From contig JAPPAP010000013.1 in assembly GCA_026705465.1 (NCBI GenBank), positions 1 to 64,000 of the forward strand: a DNA stretch of 64,000 nt, in the 5' to 3' direction. Made by a program: the position numbers and the translations under genes. This document shows, one piece after another, positions 19,062 through 26,422 of the stretch. Under the pieces are notes generated by a model that worked only from the letters and a program-made list of their open reading frames with translations, made no database searches and was not told where the DNA came from. This DNA comes from a bacterium (GTDB taxonomy: Bacteria; Actinomycetota; Acidimicrobiia; Acidimicrobiales; Bin134). Every line of letters begins with the position of its first letter. Within the stretch, counting starts at the first letter, position 1.

Positions 19062-19976
19062 CTAGTTGCGGGGAAGCCACCGACCGCAGAAGTCTCGGGG
19101 CCAGGGCTGGTCGCCTCTGCGGGCATAAAGCAGGCGGGCTCGGGCGTCTTGCTCCTCAGGGGGAGCGTGGGCCGGATTCCCGACGCCGCCCACCGTTCTC
19201 CACGTCCGGGGCTCGAATTGGTAGGCCCCGTAGAACAAACCGTTGGCGCTCTCGGCCCGGTAGTTGTTGGTGGACTCGCAAAAACGGAGGTTGTGCCAGT
19301 GCTGCTCGGTGGGCTCGATAAAACCGTTCTGCACCCGCTCGCGCTCGGCCATGTCGTTGATCCCCGCGATGTACACCACCCATTCGGCTTCTGCTATCGA
19401 CTGCTCTGCTTCCCTTAGGCGGGTGTTCAACAAGGGAATGGACCTGTCCAGCCGCCGGGCGCGGGCCTCAGTTCGCTCCCGCTCACCCGGCACGTTCTCC
19501 CTGGCCTCTAGGGCTTCGTCAACCACCTCGGATACTTCCGACAACAGAGCGATTCGCCACAGTGCATCGGTGGCCTGGGAAACACCGAGAATGAACACCA
19601 AGTCCTCCACGTCGCCCCCCGACATGTACTCCTGCACGACCAGCTTCTCAGCCTCCTCCATGAGCAGCTGCTTGCCGGTGTCCACATCGTCGAGTTTGTC
19701 CAGTCGGCCCAGTTCAAGATGCAGTTCGTCGATCGTGCGCTCGAGCGCCCGCTGCAAGTTGTCGCGTGACGCGATGGCCGCCTCCAGGTCTTGCTGTGCT
19801 CGCTCCAGATCGCGCCATGGCGGCATGGCCGCCTGCACTGTCACCGCCGGAGGCCGCTCGTCGCCGCTGTCGGCCTGGCCGAAGGCGACGCCGCCAGTTG
19901 CCGCCATGGTGGCGGCCAGTGCAATAACAAGCACCGCTAGACGACTGCGCTCTTGAGCCCGCAAACCCTCTCCCAA
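19062..19976 (-). CDS. Secreted coiled-coil protein with C-terminal Rpf/transglycosylase-like domain
   Basis: 304 residues. A hydrophobic N-terminal segment (LAVLVIALAATMAATGGVAF, about 13-32) looks like a signal peptide. Residues about 45-215 are charged and heptad-like, probably coiled coil as in NlpC/P60- and Rpf-associated proteins. The last 80 residues form a transglycosylase-like domain: HWHNLRFCESTNNYRAE with Cys and the catalytic-type Glu, then GLFYGAYQFEPRTWRTVGG and a closing PWPRDFCGRW with the second Cys. Such domains cleave peptidoglycan and support resuscitation or cell separation. The start is uncertain; TTG 19976 is the longest choice, with other TTG/GTG codons inside the signal region. 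Confidence 0.83.
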   Translation of the reverse strand: MGEGLRAQERSRLAVLVIALAATMAATGGVAFGQADSGDERPPAVTVQAAMPPWRDLERAQQDLEAAIASRDNLQRALERTIDELHLELGRLDKLDDVDTGKQLLMEEAEKLVVQEYMSGGDVEDLVFILGVSQATDALWRIALLSEVSEVVDEALEARENVPGERERTEARARRLDRSIPLLNTRLREAEQSIAEAEWVVYIAGINDMAERERVQNGFIEPTEQHWHNLRFCESTNNYRAESANGLFYGAYQFEPRTWRTVGGVGNPAHAPPEEQDARARLLYARRGDQPWPRDFCGRWLPRN

Positions 19977-20058
19977 GTTCGGCTACCCTCGAAACGGGTT
20001 TACCGCACTGCCCTACGGGGCGGCAAAACCCCTTTCGGCTGCCTTCAATCTACCGACT

Positions 20059-21039
20059 ATGCCCACGATCCCTTCAAACGACGCTGGCCCGCACAGTGCG
20101 GCTCAACAGATCGACGCCGTCCTCGTCGTGTCGTTTGGCGGGCCGGAGGGGCCCGACGACGTAATGCCGTTTTTGCGCAACGTGACCCGCGGGCGACATG
20201 TCAGCGACAAGCGATTGGCCGCCGTGGCCGAGCACTATCACTTGTTCGGCGGCGCCAGCCCCATCAACCAGTGCAATCGCGATCTGATCGCCGCTTTGGC
20301 CGATGAGCTGGCCCGACGGGGGGCGGGGCTTCCGGTGTACTGGGGAAACCGGAACTGGACGCCCATGCTGGCCGACACCGTGGCCCAGATGCGCGACGAC
20401 GGGATTGGCCGCGCAATGGGATTCGTGACCTCCGCCTTCGGCTCCTACTCCGGGTGCCGGCAATACAACGAGGACATCGAGGGGGCTCGGACTGCGGTGG
20501 GCCCCGGCGCTCCGGTGGTGTACAAGCTGCCCCCGTTCTGGGATCGGGAGGGATTCTTGTCGGCCATGGCCGAGAATCTGGCTGCGGCCCGCCAAGTCGA
20601 GCCCACCGCGCCGGTTGTGTTCACCGCCCACAGCATTCCCGAGTCCATGGCCGCGACCGCTCCCTATGTTGCGCAGCTCAACGAGGCATGCCGCCGGGTG
20701 GCGGAGAACACCGGAGCGAGCGAGTGGTCGCTGGCCTACCAGAGCCGCAGCGGCCCGCCCCAAGATCCGTGGCTGGAACCCGACATCGGCGACGAGCTGG
20801 ACCGCTTGGCCACCTCGGGGGCCGACGCAGTGATCGTGGTGCCCATCGGCTTCGTGGCCGACCACATGGAGGTGATCTACGACCTCGACACCGAGGCCCG
20901 TCAGCGGGCCGACGCGCTCGGGCTGCGGTTCAATCGAGTTCCCACCGCGGGCACCCATCCCGCGTTCGTGGGGATGATCGCCGATTTGGTGCTGGGCCCC
21001 TTGCCGGCGCCCTGCCCGATCGACTGCTGCCTGCGATAG
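20059..21039 (+). CDS. hemH: Ferrochelatase (coproporphyrin ferrochelatase type)
   Basis: 326-residue enzyme inserting Fe2+ into a porphyrin; in actinobacteria the substrate is coproporphyrin III. Visible are VLVVSFGGPEGPDDVMPFLR (about 20-39), the catalytic histidine in VFTAHSIPESM and the glutamate in GFVADHMEVIYDLDTE. Cys in GSYSGCRQY plus a C-terminal cluster CPIDCC (Cys319, 323, 324) could ligate a [2Fe-2S] cluster as reported for actinobacterial ferrochelatases. ATG start; divergent from the Rpf-like gene by 82 bp. No other haem gene adjoins it. Confidence 0.94.
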   Translation: MPTIPSNDAGPHSAAQQIDAVLVVSFGGPEGPDDVMPFLRNVTRGRHVSDKRLAAVAEHYHLFGGASPINQCNRDLIAALADELARRGAGLPVYWGNRNWTPMLADTVAQMRDDGIGRAMGFVTSAFGSYSGCRQYNEDIEGARTAVGPGAPVVYKLPPFWDREGFLSAMAENLAAARQVEPTAPVVFTAHSIPESMAATAPYVAQLNEACRRVAENTGASEWSLAYQSRSGPPQDPWLEPDIGDELDRLATSGADAVIVVPIGFVADHMEVIYDLDTEARQRADALGLRFNRVPTAGTHPAFVGMIADLVLGPLPAPCPIDCCLR

Positions 21040-21045
21040 GCAGCC

Positions 21046-21729
21046 CTACTCGCGAGAGCCGATCTCGGTGTTGATCCAAGCGATCAACTGCGCCTGGTTG
21101 CGGGTCTGGGTCAGGATGTCGCCGGGGCCGCTGAAGTGGAACACGAATCCCTCGCCCGACTTCATCGACTGGATCGAGCGGCCCTCCACGGCTCGGCGCA
21201 GCTCGTAGCTGACGGTGTCGGGAAACGCCAGCATATGGCTGGTGTCCACCACCACTGTCTCGCCGGCGGCCAGCGAGATCACGTCGATGGCCCCGTAGGA
21301 GGCCACCACCACCTTGCCGATGCCCTCGGCGTGGGCCATGAACCCGCCCTCGCCGCCGACCAGCGACTTGAAGCCGCCCCACTTGGTGTCCATTTCCACT
21401 GAGGCATCGGAGGCCAGCCAGTTGCCCCGCTCGATGATCCACGACTGCGAGCCGTCCAGATCGATCACCCGAAGATCGCCGGGCAGCTTGGCCGCCACAT
21501 CCACCCAGCCGCCCTCCGCCGGGGCGGTGTAGGTGGACACGAACAGCGACTCGCCGCCCAGCACGCTGCGCTTGAGCCCCTTGAGCACGCCGCCCTCCAC
21601 CTTGGCCTCCAGCGACAATCCGGAGGAGTGGGCCGACATGGCTCCAGCCTCGACTTTGACCTGTTCACCCCCGCCGAGGATGCACCGGGCGACGGCGAAA
21701 CTGGGGGCATGACGAATATCTACCTGCAT
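21046..21729 (-). CDS. AIM24 / TIGR00266 family protein
   Basis: 227-residue beta-rich protein. Family cues are VEAGAMSAHSSGLSLEAKVE near residue 26 and GGESLFVSTYTAP, followed by GGEGGFMAHAEGIGKVVVAS and a C-terminal helix QAQLIAWINTEIG. The family (bacterial YwrO-like/AIM24, tryptophan RNA-binding-attenuator-like fold) has no settled biochemical role. The ATG at 21729 (MQVDIRHAP) is preferred over an upstream ATG at 21747 because family members start near this strand. Convergent with hemH, stops 6 bp apart. Confidence 0.78.
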   Translation of the reverse strand: MQVDIRHAPSFAVARCILGGGEQVKVEAGAMSAHSSGLSLEAKVEGGVLKGLKRSVLGGESLFVSTYTAPAEGGWVDVAAKLPGDLRVIDLDGSQSWIIERGNWLASDASVEMDTKWGGFKSLVGGEGGFMAHAEGIGKVVVASYGAIDVISLAAGETVVVDTSHMLAFPDTVSYELRRAVEGRSIQSMKSGEGFVFHFSGPGDILTQTRNQAQLIAWINTEIGSRE

Positions 21730-21793
21730 GACCGGCAGCCTACCCACCGTCTTTGGCGAACTGGTGGCGGGCTCGGGCGATCTCGCCGGGCTG

Positions 21794-23362
21794 TTACCCG
21801 ATGTTCTTGTCCTGGTCTTCCCAGTAGGGCGCCCGCAACTCCCGTTTGAGCACCTTCATGGCCCCGGACAGGGGCAGCGGCTCGGCCCGGAACTCCACCG
21901 ACTTGGGCACCTTGTATCCGGCGATGGTCTGGCGGGCGTGCTCGCACACCTCCTCTTCGGTCAGCTCGCTGTCGGGAGCGGGAACCACCACGGCGTGGAC
22001 TGCTTCGCCCCAAACCGGGTCGGGGATGCCGATCACCGCCACCTGGGCCACGCCCGGATGGGTGGAGATGGCGCTCTCCACCTCGGAGGAGTACACGTTC
22101 TCGCCACCGGACACGATCATGTCCTTCACCCGGTCGACCAAGAACAGGTAGCCCTCCTCGTCGAGGTACCCGGCGTCGCCGGTGTGGTACCACCCGTCCC
22201 GGAACACCTCGGCTGTGGCCTCGGGCTTGTTCCAGTATTCCGACATGTAGTTGCCGCCCCGGGCGCACACCTCGCCGATCTCCCCGGTGGGCAGGATGTT
22301 GCCGTCCTCATCTTGGATGCAGAGGTTCACGCCGAATACCGGGCTGCCCACCGACCGCAGCTGCGGGCCGCCGGCCACATGGTCTTCGGCCGACAAAAGC
22401 GTGAGCACCGACGAGCACTCGGTCATGCCGTAGCCCTGGAGCAGGTTCACATCGGGCAGGTGCTCGAGCAGATGGCTCAACACGGCCTCGGGCATCGGCG
22501 AGGCGCCGTAGACCAGCTCCCGCAGCGAGGCCAGCCGCTCGGGCCGGTATTCGGGGTGCTGGATGCACATGCCGATCATGGTGGGCACCATCACCGTCTG
22601 GGTGATGCCCTCGGCCTCGATGAGGTTCATCACTCCGGCGGGGTCGAAGGCGGGAATGGTCACCATCTTGGAACCAGACGCGGGAATCACCAGCAAGCTG
22701 GCCATGGACGCAGCGTGGAACAGCGGCGTCTGGCACAAGAACGCATCATCGTCTCTCGTGCCGCCCAGCCCGATGGCCACGTGGTACACGTTCAGCATCT
22801 CGGCCCGCTGCTGGAGCAGCACCCCCTTGGGCAATCCGGTGGTGCCGCCGGTGTACATGAGCACCACCGGGTCGTCTTCTTCGGGCTCGGGGGGAACGGT
22901 GTTGTCGCCGGCGGCCACCAAGTCCTCGTAGGCCACATCGTGGGGCACATCGCCGGGGCCGATGAGCACCACGCTTCGGATGGGGCTGTCGCCGGCGGCC
23001 TCCATGGCCTTGACGAATGCCTCAGCGAAGAAGCCATCGACGAAGGCCACCTCGGTGCCCGAGTCCCTCACGATGTAGTCCAATTCAGGCCCGGCCAGCC
23101 GCAAATTCAGCGGGTTCACCACCCCGGCGCCCAAATAGCAGGCGTGGTAAAGCTCCAGGTAGGAGGCGCTGTTGAGGGCCATGATGGCCACCCGGTCGCC
23201 CTTCTTCACACCCAACTCGCTGCCCATGGCATTGGCTAGCCGGGTTACCCGCTCGCCGTGGGAGGCGAAGCTGGCCCGGTACGCGCCGTCGACGATCGCC
23301 TCTTCGTTGGCGTACCGCTCCACTGCCGGGTAGAACTGCCGGTGATAGATCAGCTCTTTCAT
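21794..23362 (-). CDS. Acyl-CoA synthetase (AMP-binding, long/medium-chain fatty-acid-CoA ligase type)
   Basis: 522-residue member of the ANL superfamily that activates a carboxylic acid as acyl-AMP and transfers it to CoA. The P-loop is VVLMYTGGTTGLPKGVLL, the A5 motif LLQGYGMTECSSVL, the A7 motif WYHTGDAGYLDEEGY and the A8 hinge VDRVKDMIVSGGENVYSSE, with the A10 lysine in LSGAMKVLKREL. Substrate cannot be read from sequence. It sits beside a divergent SnoaL-like gene, 54 bp away. Many such ligases in acidimicrobia act in fatty-acid or steroid catabolism. Confidence 0.88.
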   Translation of the reverse strand: MKELIYHRQFYPAVERYANEEAIVDGAYRASFASHGERVTRLANAMGSELGVKKGDRVAIMALNSASYLELYHACYLGAGVVNPLNLRLAGPELDYIVRDSGTEVAFVDGFFAEAFVKAMEAAGDSPIRSVVLIGPGDVPHDVAYEDLVAAGDNTVPPEPEEDDPVVLMYTGGTTGLPKGVLLQQRAEMLNVYHVAIGLGGTRDDDAFLCQTPLFHAASMASLLVIPASGSKMVTIPAFDPAGVMNLIEAEGITQTVMVPTMIGMCIQHPEYRPERLASLRELVYGASPMPEAVLSHLLEHLPDVNLLQGYGMTECSSVLTLLSAEDHVAGGPQLRSVGSPVFGVNLCIQDEDGNILPTGEIGEVCARGGNYMSEYWNKPEATAEVFRDGWYHTGDAGYLDEEGYLFLVDRVKDMIVSGGENVYSSEVESAISTHPGVAQVAVIGIPDPVWGEAVHAVVVPAPDSELTEEEVCEHARQTIAGYKVPKSVEFRAEPLPLSGAMKVLKRELRAPYWEDQDKNIG

Positions 23363-23416
23363 GACGGCAACCGTAGCGCGAGACCGAGTGTGCCGGAGCG
23401 GGTCGAAGGAGGCGAG

Positions 23417-23905
23417 ATGGACGTCGAATCCACAGTGCGTTGGCTAAAGGATCGAGAGCTGATCAAGGAGGTTCCCCAGCGGTACGCCCGGGGTATCGAC
23501 CTCATCGATTTCGAAATGGTGCGCTCCGCCTTCCACCCCGACTGCCAGATCAGCGGGACGGTGATCTCCGGGCCGCTCGACCCCTACCTGGACTGGACCG
23601 AGATGGAACTGCACAAGTTCGAGTCCACCTTGCACTTCATGGGCAACCAGTACATCGACCTCGAAGAGGGCGCCGATGAGGGTCACATTGAGACCTGGGC
23701 GGTGGCCTACCACATGCGCTCGGAGGACTCCGACGTGGGCGACCTCATCTTGGGCCTGCACTACTGCGACGACGTGGCCCGCTTCGACGAGGGCTGGCTC
23801 ATCACCGCCCGCACCGCCCGGCCCCAGTGGGCCCGCGGCGCATTCCCCAAACCCCCCGAAGAGCTGAAGAGCGACTGGCACGACGTAGACATCCGCCACG
23901 TCTGA
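23417..23905 (+). CDS. SnoaL-like / NTF2-fold protein
   Basis: 162 residues beginning MDVESTVRWLKDRELIKEV, with YARGIDLIDFEMVRSAFHPD (about 20-39) typical of the SnoaL_4 group of the NTF2-like superfamily. Such proteins are small cone-shaped enzymes (isomerases, dehydratases) or ligand binders. The ATG at 23417 has a strong ribosome site (AAGGAGGCGAG). The last 32 codons and the stop recur, 91% identical, at 25574-25670, marking the left border of the islet that follows. Catalytic function not predictable. Confidence 0.72.
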   Translation: MDVESTVRWLKDRELIKEVPQRYARGIDLIDFEMVRSAFHPDCQISGTVISGPLDPYLDWTEMELHKFESTLHFMGNQYIDLEEGADEGHIETWAVAYHMRSEDSDVGDLILGLHYCDDVARFDEGWLITARTARPQWARGAFPKPPEELKSDWHDVDIRHV

Positions 23906-23909
23906 CCAA
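23813..23909 (+). repeat. Direct repeat A, copy 1 (3' end of the intact SnoaL-like gene)
   Basis: 97 bp that match 25574-25670 at 88 of 97 positions without gaps. It covers the last codons of the SnoaL-like gene, its TGA stop and ACCAA after it. Six of the eight changed codons differ synonymously. Confidence 0.85.
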
Positions 23910-23926
23910 ACGGCGGCGCCCACACA

Positions 23927-24003
23927 GACATCGCCCTCGCCGCCGCTCTCAACGCCCCCTAGTCACCCTCGACACCCGCATAGCCCGCGCCGACAAAAGC
24001 CCG
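23927..24003 (+). pseudogene. VapC (PIN toxin) C-terminal remnant with a frameshift
   Basis: Translation gives DIALAAALNAP in one frame and, after a one-base slip in the C run at 23955-23959, PLVTLDTRIARADKSP in the next frame. Joined, this is the usual C-terminal end of a PIN-domain toxin; the intact minus-strand VapC nearby has LALAESLSSPLVTADARIAR. No start or N-terminal half is present, so this is a decayed gene fragment. Confidence 0.5.
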
Positions 24004-24161
24004 ATCGGTAGCGGAGACTGCCAACCGGCACGAGCCATGCCTGGGGCATCGACCTCATCGACGCCGACTTCCGCATCCACCGCTACGGCCCCCACAAATC
24101 CCAAGCCTTCACAGTCCACCCCTAACGGTCGGCCGGCACCAACGGGCTTTTGTCGGCGCGG
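23985..24161. repeat. Perfect 19-bp inverted repeat bounding a 177-bp segment
   Basis: CCGCGCCGACAAAAGCCCG (23985-24003) is repeated exactly as its reverse complement at 24143-24161. The segment between holds the second VapC fragment. The right arm ends 5 bp beyond the stop of the ATPase gene. No flanking target duplication was seen. It could be the ends of a small non-autonomous element or two inverted copies of a toxin-gene end. Confidence 0.6.
24036..24126 (+). pseudogene. Second VapC C-terminal fragment (direct repeat B, copy 1)
   Basis: Reads WGIDLIDADFRIHRYGPHKS then QAFTVHP and a TAA stop, in a frame different from the preceding remnant. Positions 24059-24126 match 26356-26423 at 66 of 68 bases; the latter is the 3' end of the intact plus-strand VapC. 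Only the tail of the toxin gene survives here, so this is a deletion scar. The 23906-24166 stretch contains nothing else I can recognise. Confidence 0.7.
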
Positions 24162-24166
24162 TCGGG

Positions 24167-25450
24167 TCAGGGGCCGAGTGCGGTTATGGGCGCGACTTGT
24201 ACTCCGTCGGGGCGGCGGTAGGCGGGTCCTGTGGGGGTTATAACCAGCAGGGACGCCATGTTGGCCGCGCGCTGGCGGGTTGTCTTTTGGTTGAGGCGAA
24301 GCAGTGTCTTGGCGGCTTTGTCGATGACGCTGGGGCTGGTATTGAGCTTCACTTCGACCGCGATCCATGTGCCGTCGGCCCGCTCGACGATGGCGTCGGC
24401 CTCGAGCCCGCCGCTGTCGCGGTAGTGGAAGACCATGGCGCGCTCGGCCTGGCTGTAGATGCGGAGATCTCGCACAGCCAGCGACTCGAACAGACAGCCG
24501 AAGGCGGTGTGGTCGGCCATCAGACGCTCAGGGGTGGCTCCGAGCATGGCGGCAGCCAGCGAAGGGTCGGCAAAGTGCCGCTTGGCCTCTTTCCTCAAGG
24601 TGGCCTTCGACCGGAGGCTCACAGCCCAGGCGGGCTGGTCCTCGACAACGAAGATGCGGCGCAAAGCGTCGAGGTAGGCAGCGACTGTATTGCGGGACGG
24701 GGGATGGCCGATGTCCATGTCGTCGGCCAGCTTGGTCATCTTGGCCTCTGTCGCCACGTTTAGGGCGATCGACGCCATAAGCCGCCTCACCATGGTGGGG
24801 TCGTGCCTCACACCGTTGCCGGAGGGGATGTCTACGCGGGCGATCTCGTTGGCATAGTCGCCCACCGACGCCAAGGCGTCGTCCTCGCGGTGTCCGAGGC
24901 TCTGGGGCCAGCCGCCGGTGCAGATCGCCGAGGCGATGTCTCGCAAACGCACCGCCTCGTCCGGCAAACAGGAGACGGATTGACCGTCGAACAGCTCCTT
25001 CAGCGAGACGACGCCGGTCGACTGCCCCGTTTCCCACAGCGACATCGGCCTCAACAGCACCCGGCTGATGCGACCGGTGCCGGTGTGGCGGGTGACATCG
25101 TCTTGGGGGGCTGCCGAACCGGTGAGTATGAACTGGCCGGGCTCAGGCCGGTCATCGCACTCCCGGCGAACCCTGTTCCACAAGTGCGGGGCGTTCTGCC
25201 ACTCGTCTAACAGCCGGGGCGTGGAGCCTCGAAGCACCTCCACAGGGTCAGCAGAAGCCAGCAGGAGCGCCGCCTCGTCGTCAAGGCGGACCTCGCTGCG
25301 GGCGAAGTGGCGCGCCATCCAAGTCTTGCCGCACCCTCTCACCCCCTCGATGAGAACCGCCCCCCGCCTGCGAAGCGCGCTTTCGACTTCACGTCCCGCG
25401 ACGCGGGGCAAATACCCGGGCATTGTGAGCGTGCCAGCCGCCTCAGCCAT
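24167..25450 (-). CDS. AAA ATPase with C-terminal DUF4143 (nuclease-like) domain
   Basis: 427 residues. The N-terminal AAA_14 domain has Walker A GVRGCGKTWMARHFA (about 36-50), Walker B PRLLDEWQNAPHLW and sensor region GQFILTGSAAP. The C-terminal DUF4143 part (about 200-420) contains FGCLFESLAVRDLRIYS, GLEADAIVERADG and WIAVEVKL, an E/D...ExK arrangement reminiscent of PD-(D/E)XK folds. The family is widespread and often found on mobile or defence islands, but its role is unsettled. It lies inside a toxin-antitoxin islet framed by repeats. The ATG start follows a 120-bp region rich in repeats, suggesting regulation. Confidence 0.85.
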   Translation of the reverse strand: MAEAAGTLTMPGYLPRVAGREVESALRRRGAVLIEGVRGCGKTWMARHFARSEVRLDDEAALLLASADPVEVLRGSTPRLLDEWQNAPHLWNRVRRECDDRPEPGQFILTGSAAPQDDVTRHTGTGRISRVLLRPMSLWETGQSTGVVSLKELFDGQSVSCLPDEAVRLRDIASAICTGGWPQSLGHREDDALASVGDYANEIARVDIPSGNGVRHDPTMVRRLMASIALNVATEAKMTKLADDMDIGHPPSRNTVAAYLDALRRIFVVEDQPAWAVSLRSKATLRKEAKRHFADPSLAAAMLGATPERLMADHTAFGCLFESLAVRDLRIYSQAERAMVFHYRDSGGLEADAIVERADGTWIAVEVKLNTSPSVIDKAAKTLLRLNQKTTRQRAANMASLLVITPTGPAYRRPDGVQVAPITALGP

Positions 25451-25484
25451 ATGTCGCCATTCCCCTTATCAAGAGCATCACAAA

Positions 25485-25561
25485 GCACTTTGATGACAAA
25501 CAATAGTGCGTTCTGATGCGTTATGATAACGCGTTCTAGGGATATTTCAAAGTGCGTTCTG
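25485..25561. promoter_or_regulatory. Iterated-motif control region upstream of the DUF4143 ATPase
   Basis: AT-richer than its surroundings. GCGTTCT occurs at 25508, 25531 and 25554, with the variant GCGTTAT at 25518. GCGTTATGATAACGC (25518-25532) is a perfect 15-bp palindrome. AGTGCGTTCTG occurs twice (25505, 25551), and GCACTTTGA (25485) pairs with TCAAAGTGC (25547). This looks like a multi-site operator for the ATPase gene that reads leftwards from 25450. No protein gene is apparent in 25451-25750. Confidence 0.5.
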
Positions 25562-25573
25562 GGAGACACGAAT

Positions 25574-25670
25574 ACCGCGGGCCCTCAGTGGGCCCGCGGC
25601 GCATTCCCCAAACCCCCCGACGAGCTGAAGAGTGATTGGCACGACGTGGACATCCGCCACGTGTGACCAA
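25574..25670 (+). repeat. Direct repeat A, copy 2 (tail of a lost SnoaL-like homologue)
   Basis: Encodes in frame TAGPQWARGAFPKPPDELKS and then DWHDVDIRHV plus a TGA stop, but has no upstream gene body. It differs from copy 1 by 9 of 97 bases, mostly at third codon positions. It is the 3' end of a diverged second gene rather than a fresh duplicate. Confidence 0.8.
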
Positions 25671-25699
25671 CTAACGGCGCTTATAGCCAGAGCGGCGAC

Positions 25700-25744
25700 C
25701 TGGCATAAGTGGCATAGGTTATGTCATGCCAGTAGTGCTATCTT
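25700..25744 (+). promoter_or_regulatory. Putative vapB1 promoter and operator
   Basis: CTGGCAT (25700-25706) and ATGCCAG (25726-25732) form a 7-bp inverted repeat, with GGCATA repeated inside. A possible -10 box TATCTT (25739-25744) lies 6 nt before the GTG at 25751, the same spacing as in the second module. No convincing -35 box. Antitoxin autorepression at such a repeat is usual for VapBC. Confidence 0.4.
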
Positions 25745-25750
25745 GGTTCT

Positions 25751-25999
25751 GTGCGGACGATGATCATCCTTCCTGACCACCACCACGCCGAGGCCAAGCG
25801 CAAGGCGGCCCATGAGGGCATCTCGCTGTCGGAGTACATCCGCCGCCTCGTGGCCGATGACTTGGACCAGGCTGGCGCCACAGCCGATCCCTCGACGGTG
25901 TTCGGGCTGTTCGACAGCGGAGGATCGAGGATCGCCGACGGAAAACAAGCCATGATCAGCGAGGCGATCGACAAGCAGTTTGCCGCCAAAGGCCTCTAA
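25751..25999 (+). CDS. Ribbon-helix-helix (CopG/VapB-type) antitoxin
   Basis: 82 residues. The N-terminal part MIILPDHHHAEAKRKAAHEG then ISLSEYIRRLVADDL is a ribbon-helix-helix DNA-binding pattern; the C-terminal tail (about 45-82) would wrap the toxin. The PIN toxin starts 3 bp after the stop, so this is a VapBC module. The start is either GTG 25751, 6 nt behind a possible -10 box and perhaps leaderless, or ATG 25760. It should bind the inverted repeat just upstream. Confidence 0.75.
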   Translation: MRTMIILPDHHHAEAKRKAAHEGISLSEYIRRLVADDLDQAGATADPSTVFGLFDSGGSRIADGKQAMISEAIDKQFAAKGL

Positions 26000-26002
26000 G
26001 CA

Positions 26003-26422
26003 GTGGCCCCGGTCTTCGTGGACACCAGCATTTGGTACGCCGCAGCCGACGCCGGCGACGCCCACCGCGACGTCGCCCAGTCGCTTCTCGCCGAGCGAGC
26101 CGGAACTCTGGTCACCAGCGACCTCGTCTTGGCCGAGTTGTGGAACCTGGTGACCGCCCGCACCAACCACACCAACGCCAACCGCGTCGTCGCCGCCATC
26201 GCGGCGGGCATCGCCCGCATCGAATGCACAACCCCGGCCGACTTCGAAGCTGCCCAAGCAATGCTGAGCGACTACCCCGACCAGTCGTTCTCCCTCACCG
26301 ACCGCACAAGTTGGGCCCTCATGGAACGACTGGCCATCACCCAAGCACTCGCGTTCGACGCCGACTTCCGCATCCATCGCTACGGCCCCCACAAAGCCCA
26401 AGCCTTCACAGTCCACCCCTAA
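26003..26422 (+). CDS. VapC-type PIN-domain ribonuclease toxin
   Basis: 139 residues. PIN acidic residues are visible in VFVDTSIWYAAAD (Asp near 7), SDLVLAELWNLVTART (Glu), SLTDRTSWALM (Asp) and the terminal AFDADFRIH (Asp). VapC toxins cleave RNA, often tRNA or rRNA, and are neutralised by VapB encoded just upstream. GTG start. The last 68 bp (26356-26423) are duplicated as a fragment at 24059-24126. It converges on the second VapC gene. Confidence 0.82.
   Translation: MAPVFVDTSIWYAAADAGDAHRDVAQSLLAERAGTLVTSDLVLAELWNLVTARTNHTNANRVVAAIAAGIARIECTTPADFEAAQAMLSDYPDQSFSLTDRTSWALMERLAITQALAFDADFRIHRYGPHKAQAFTVHP

Noticed and set aside
24125..24169. Read-through of the ATPase TGA stop as selenocysteine
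   Set aside because: The frame after the stop continues for only 14 codons into the inverted repeat, no Sec-like family position is involved, and orthologues of this family end about here.
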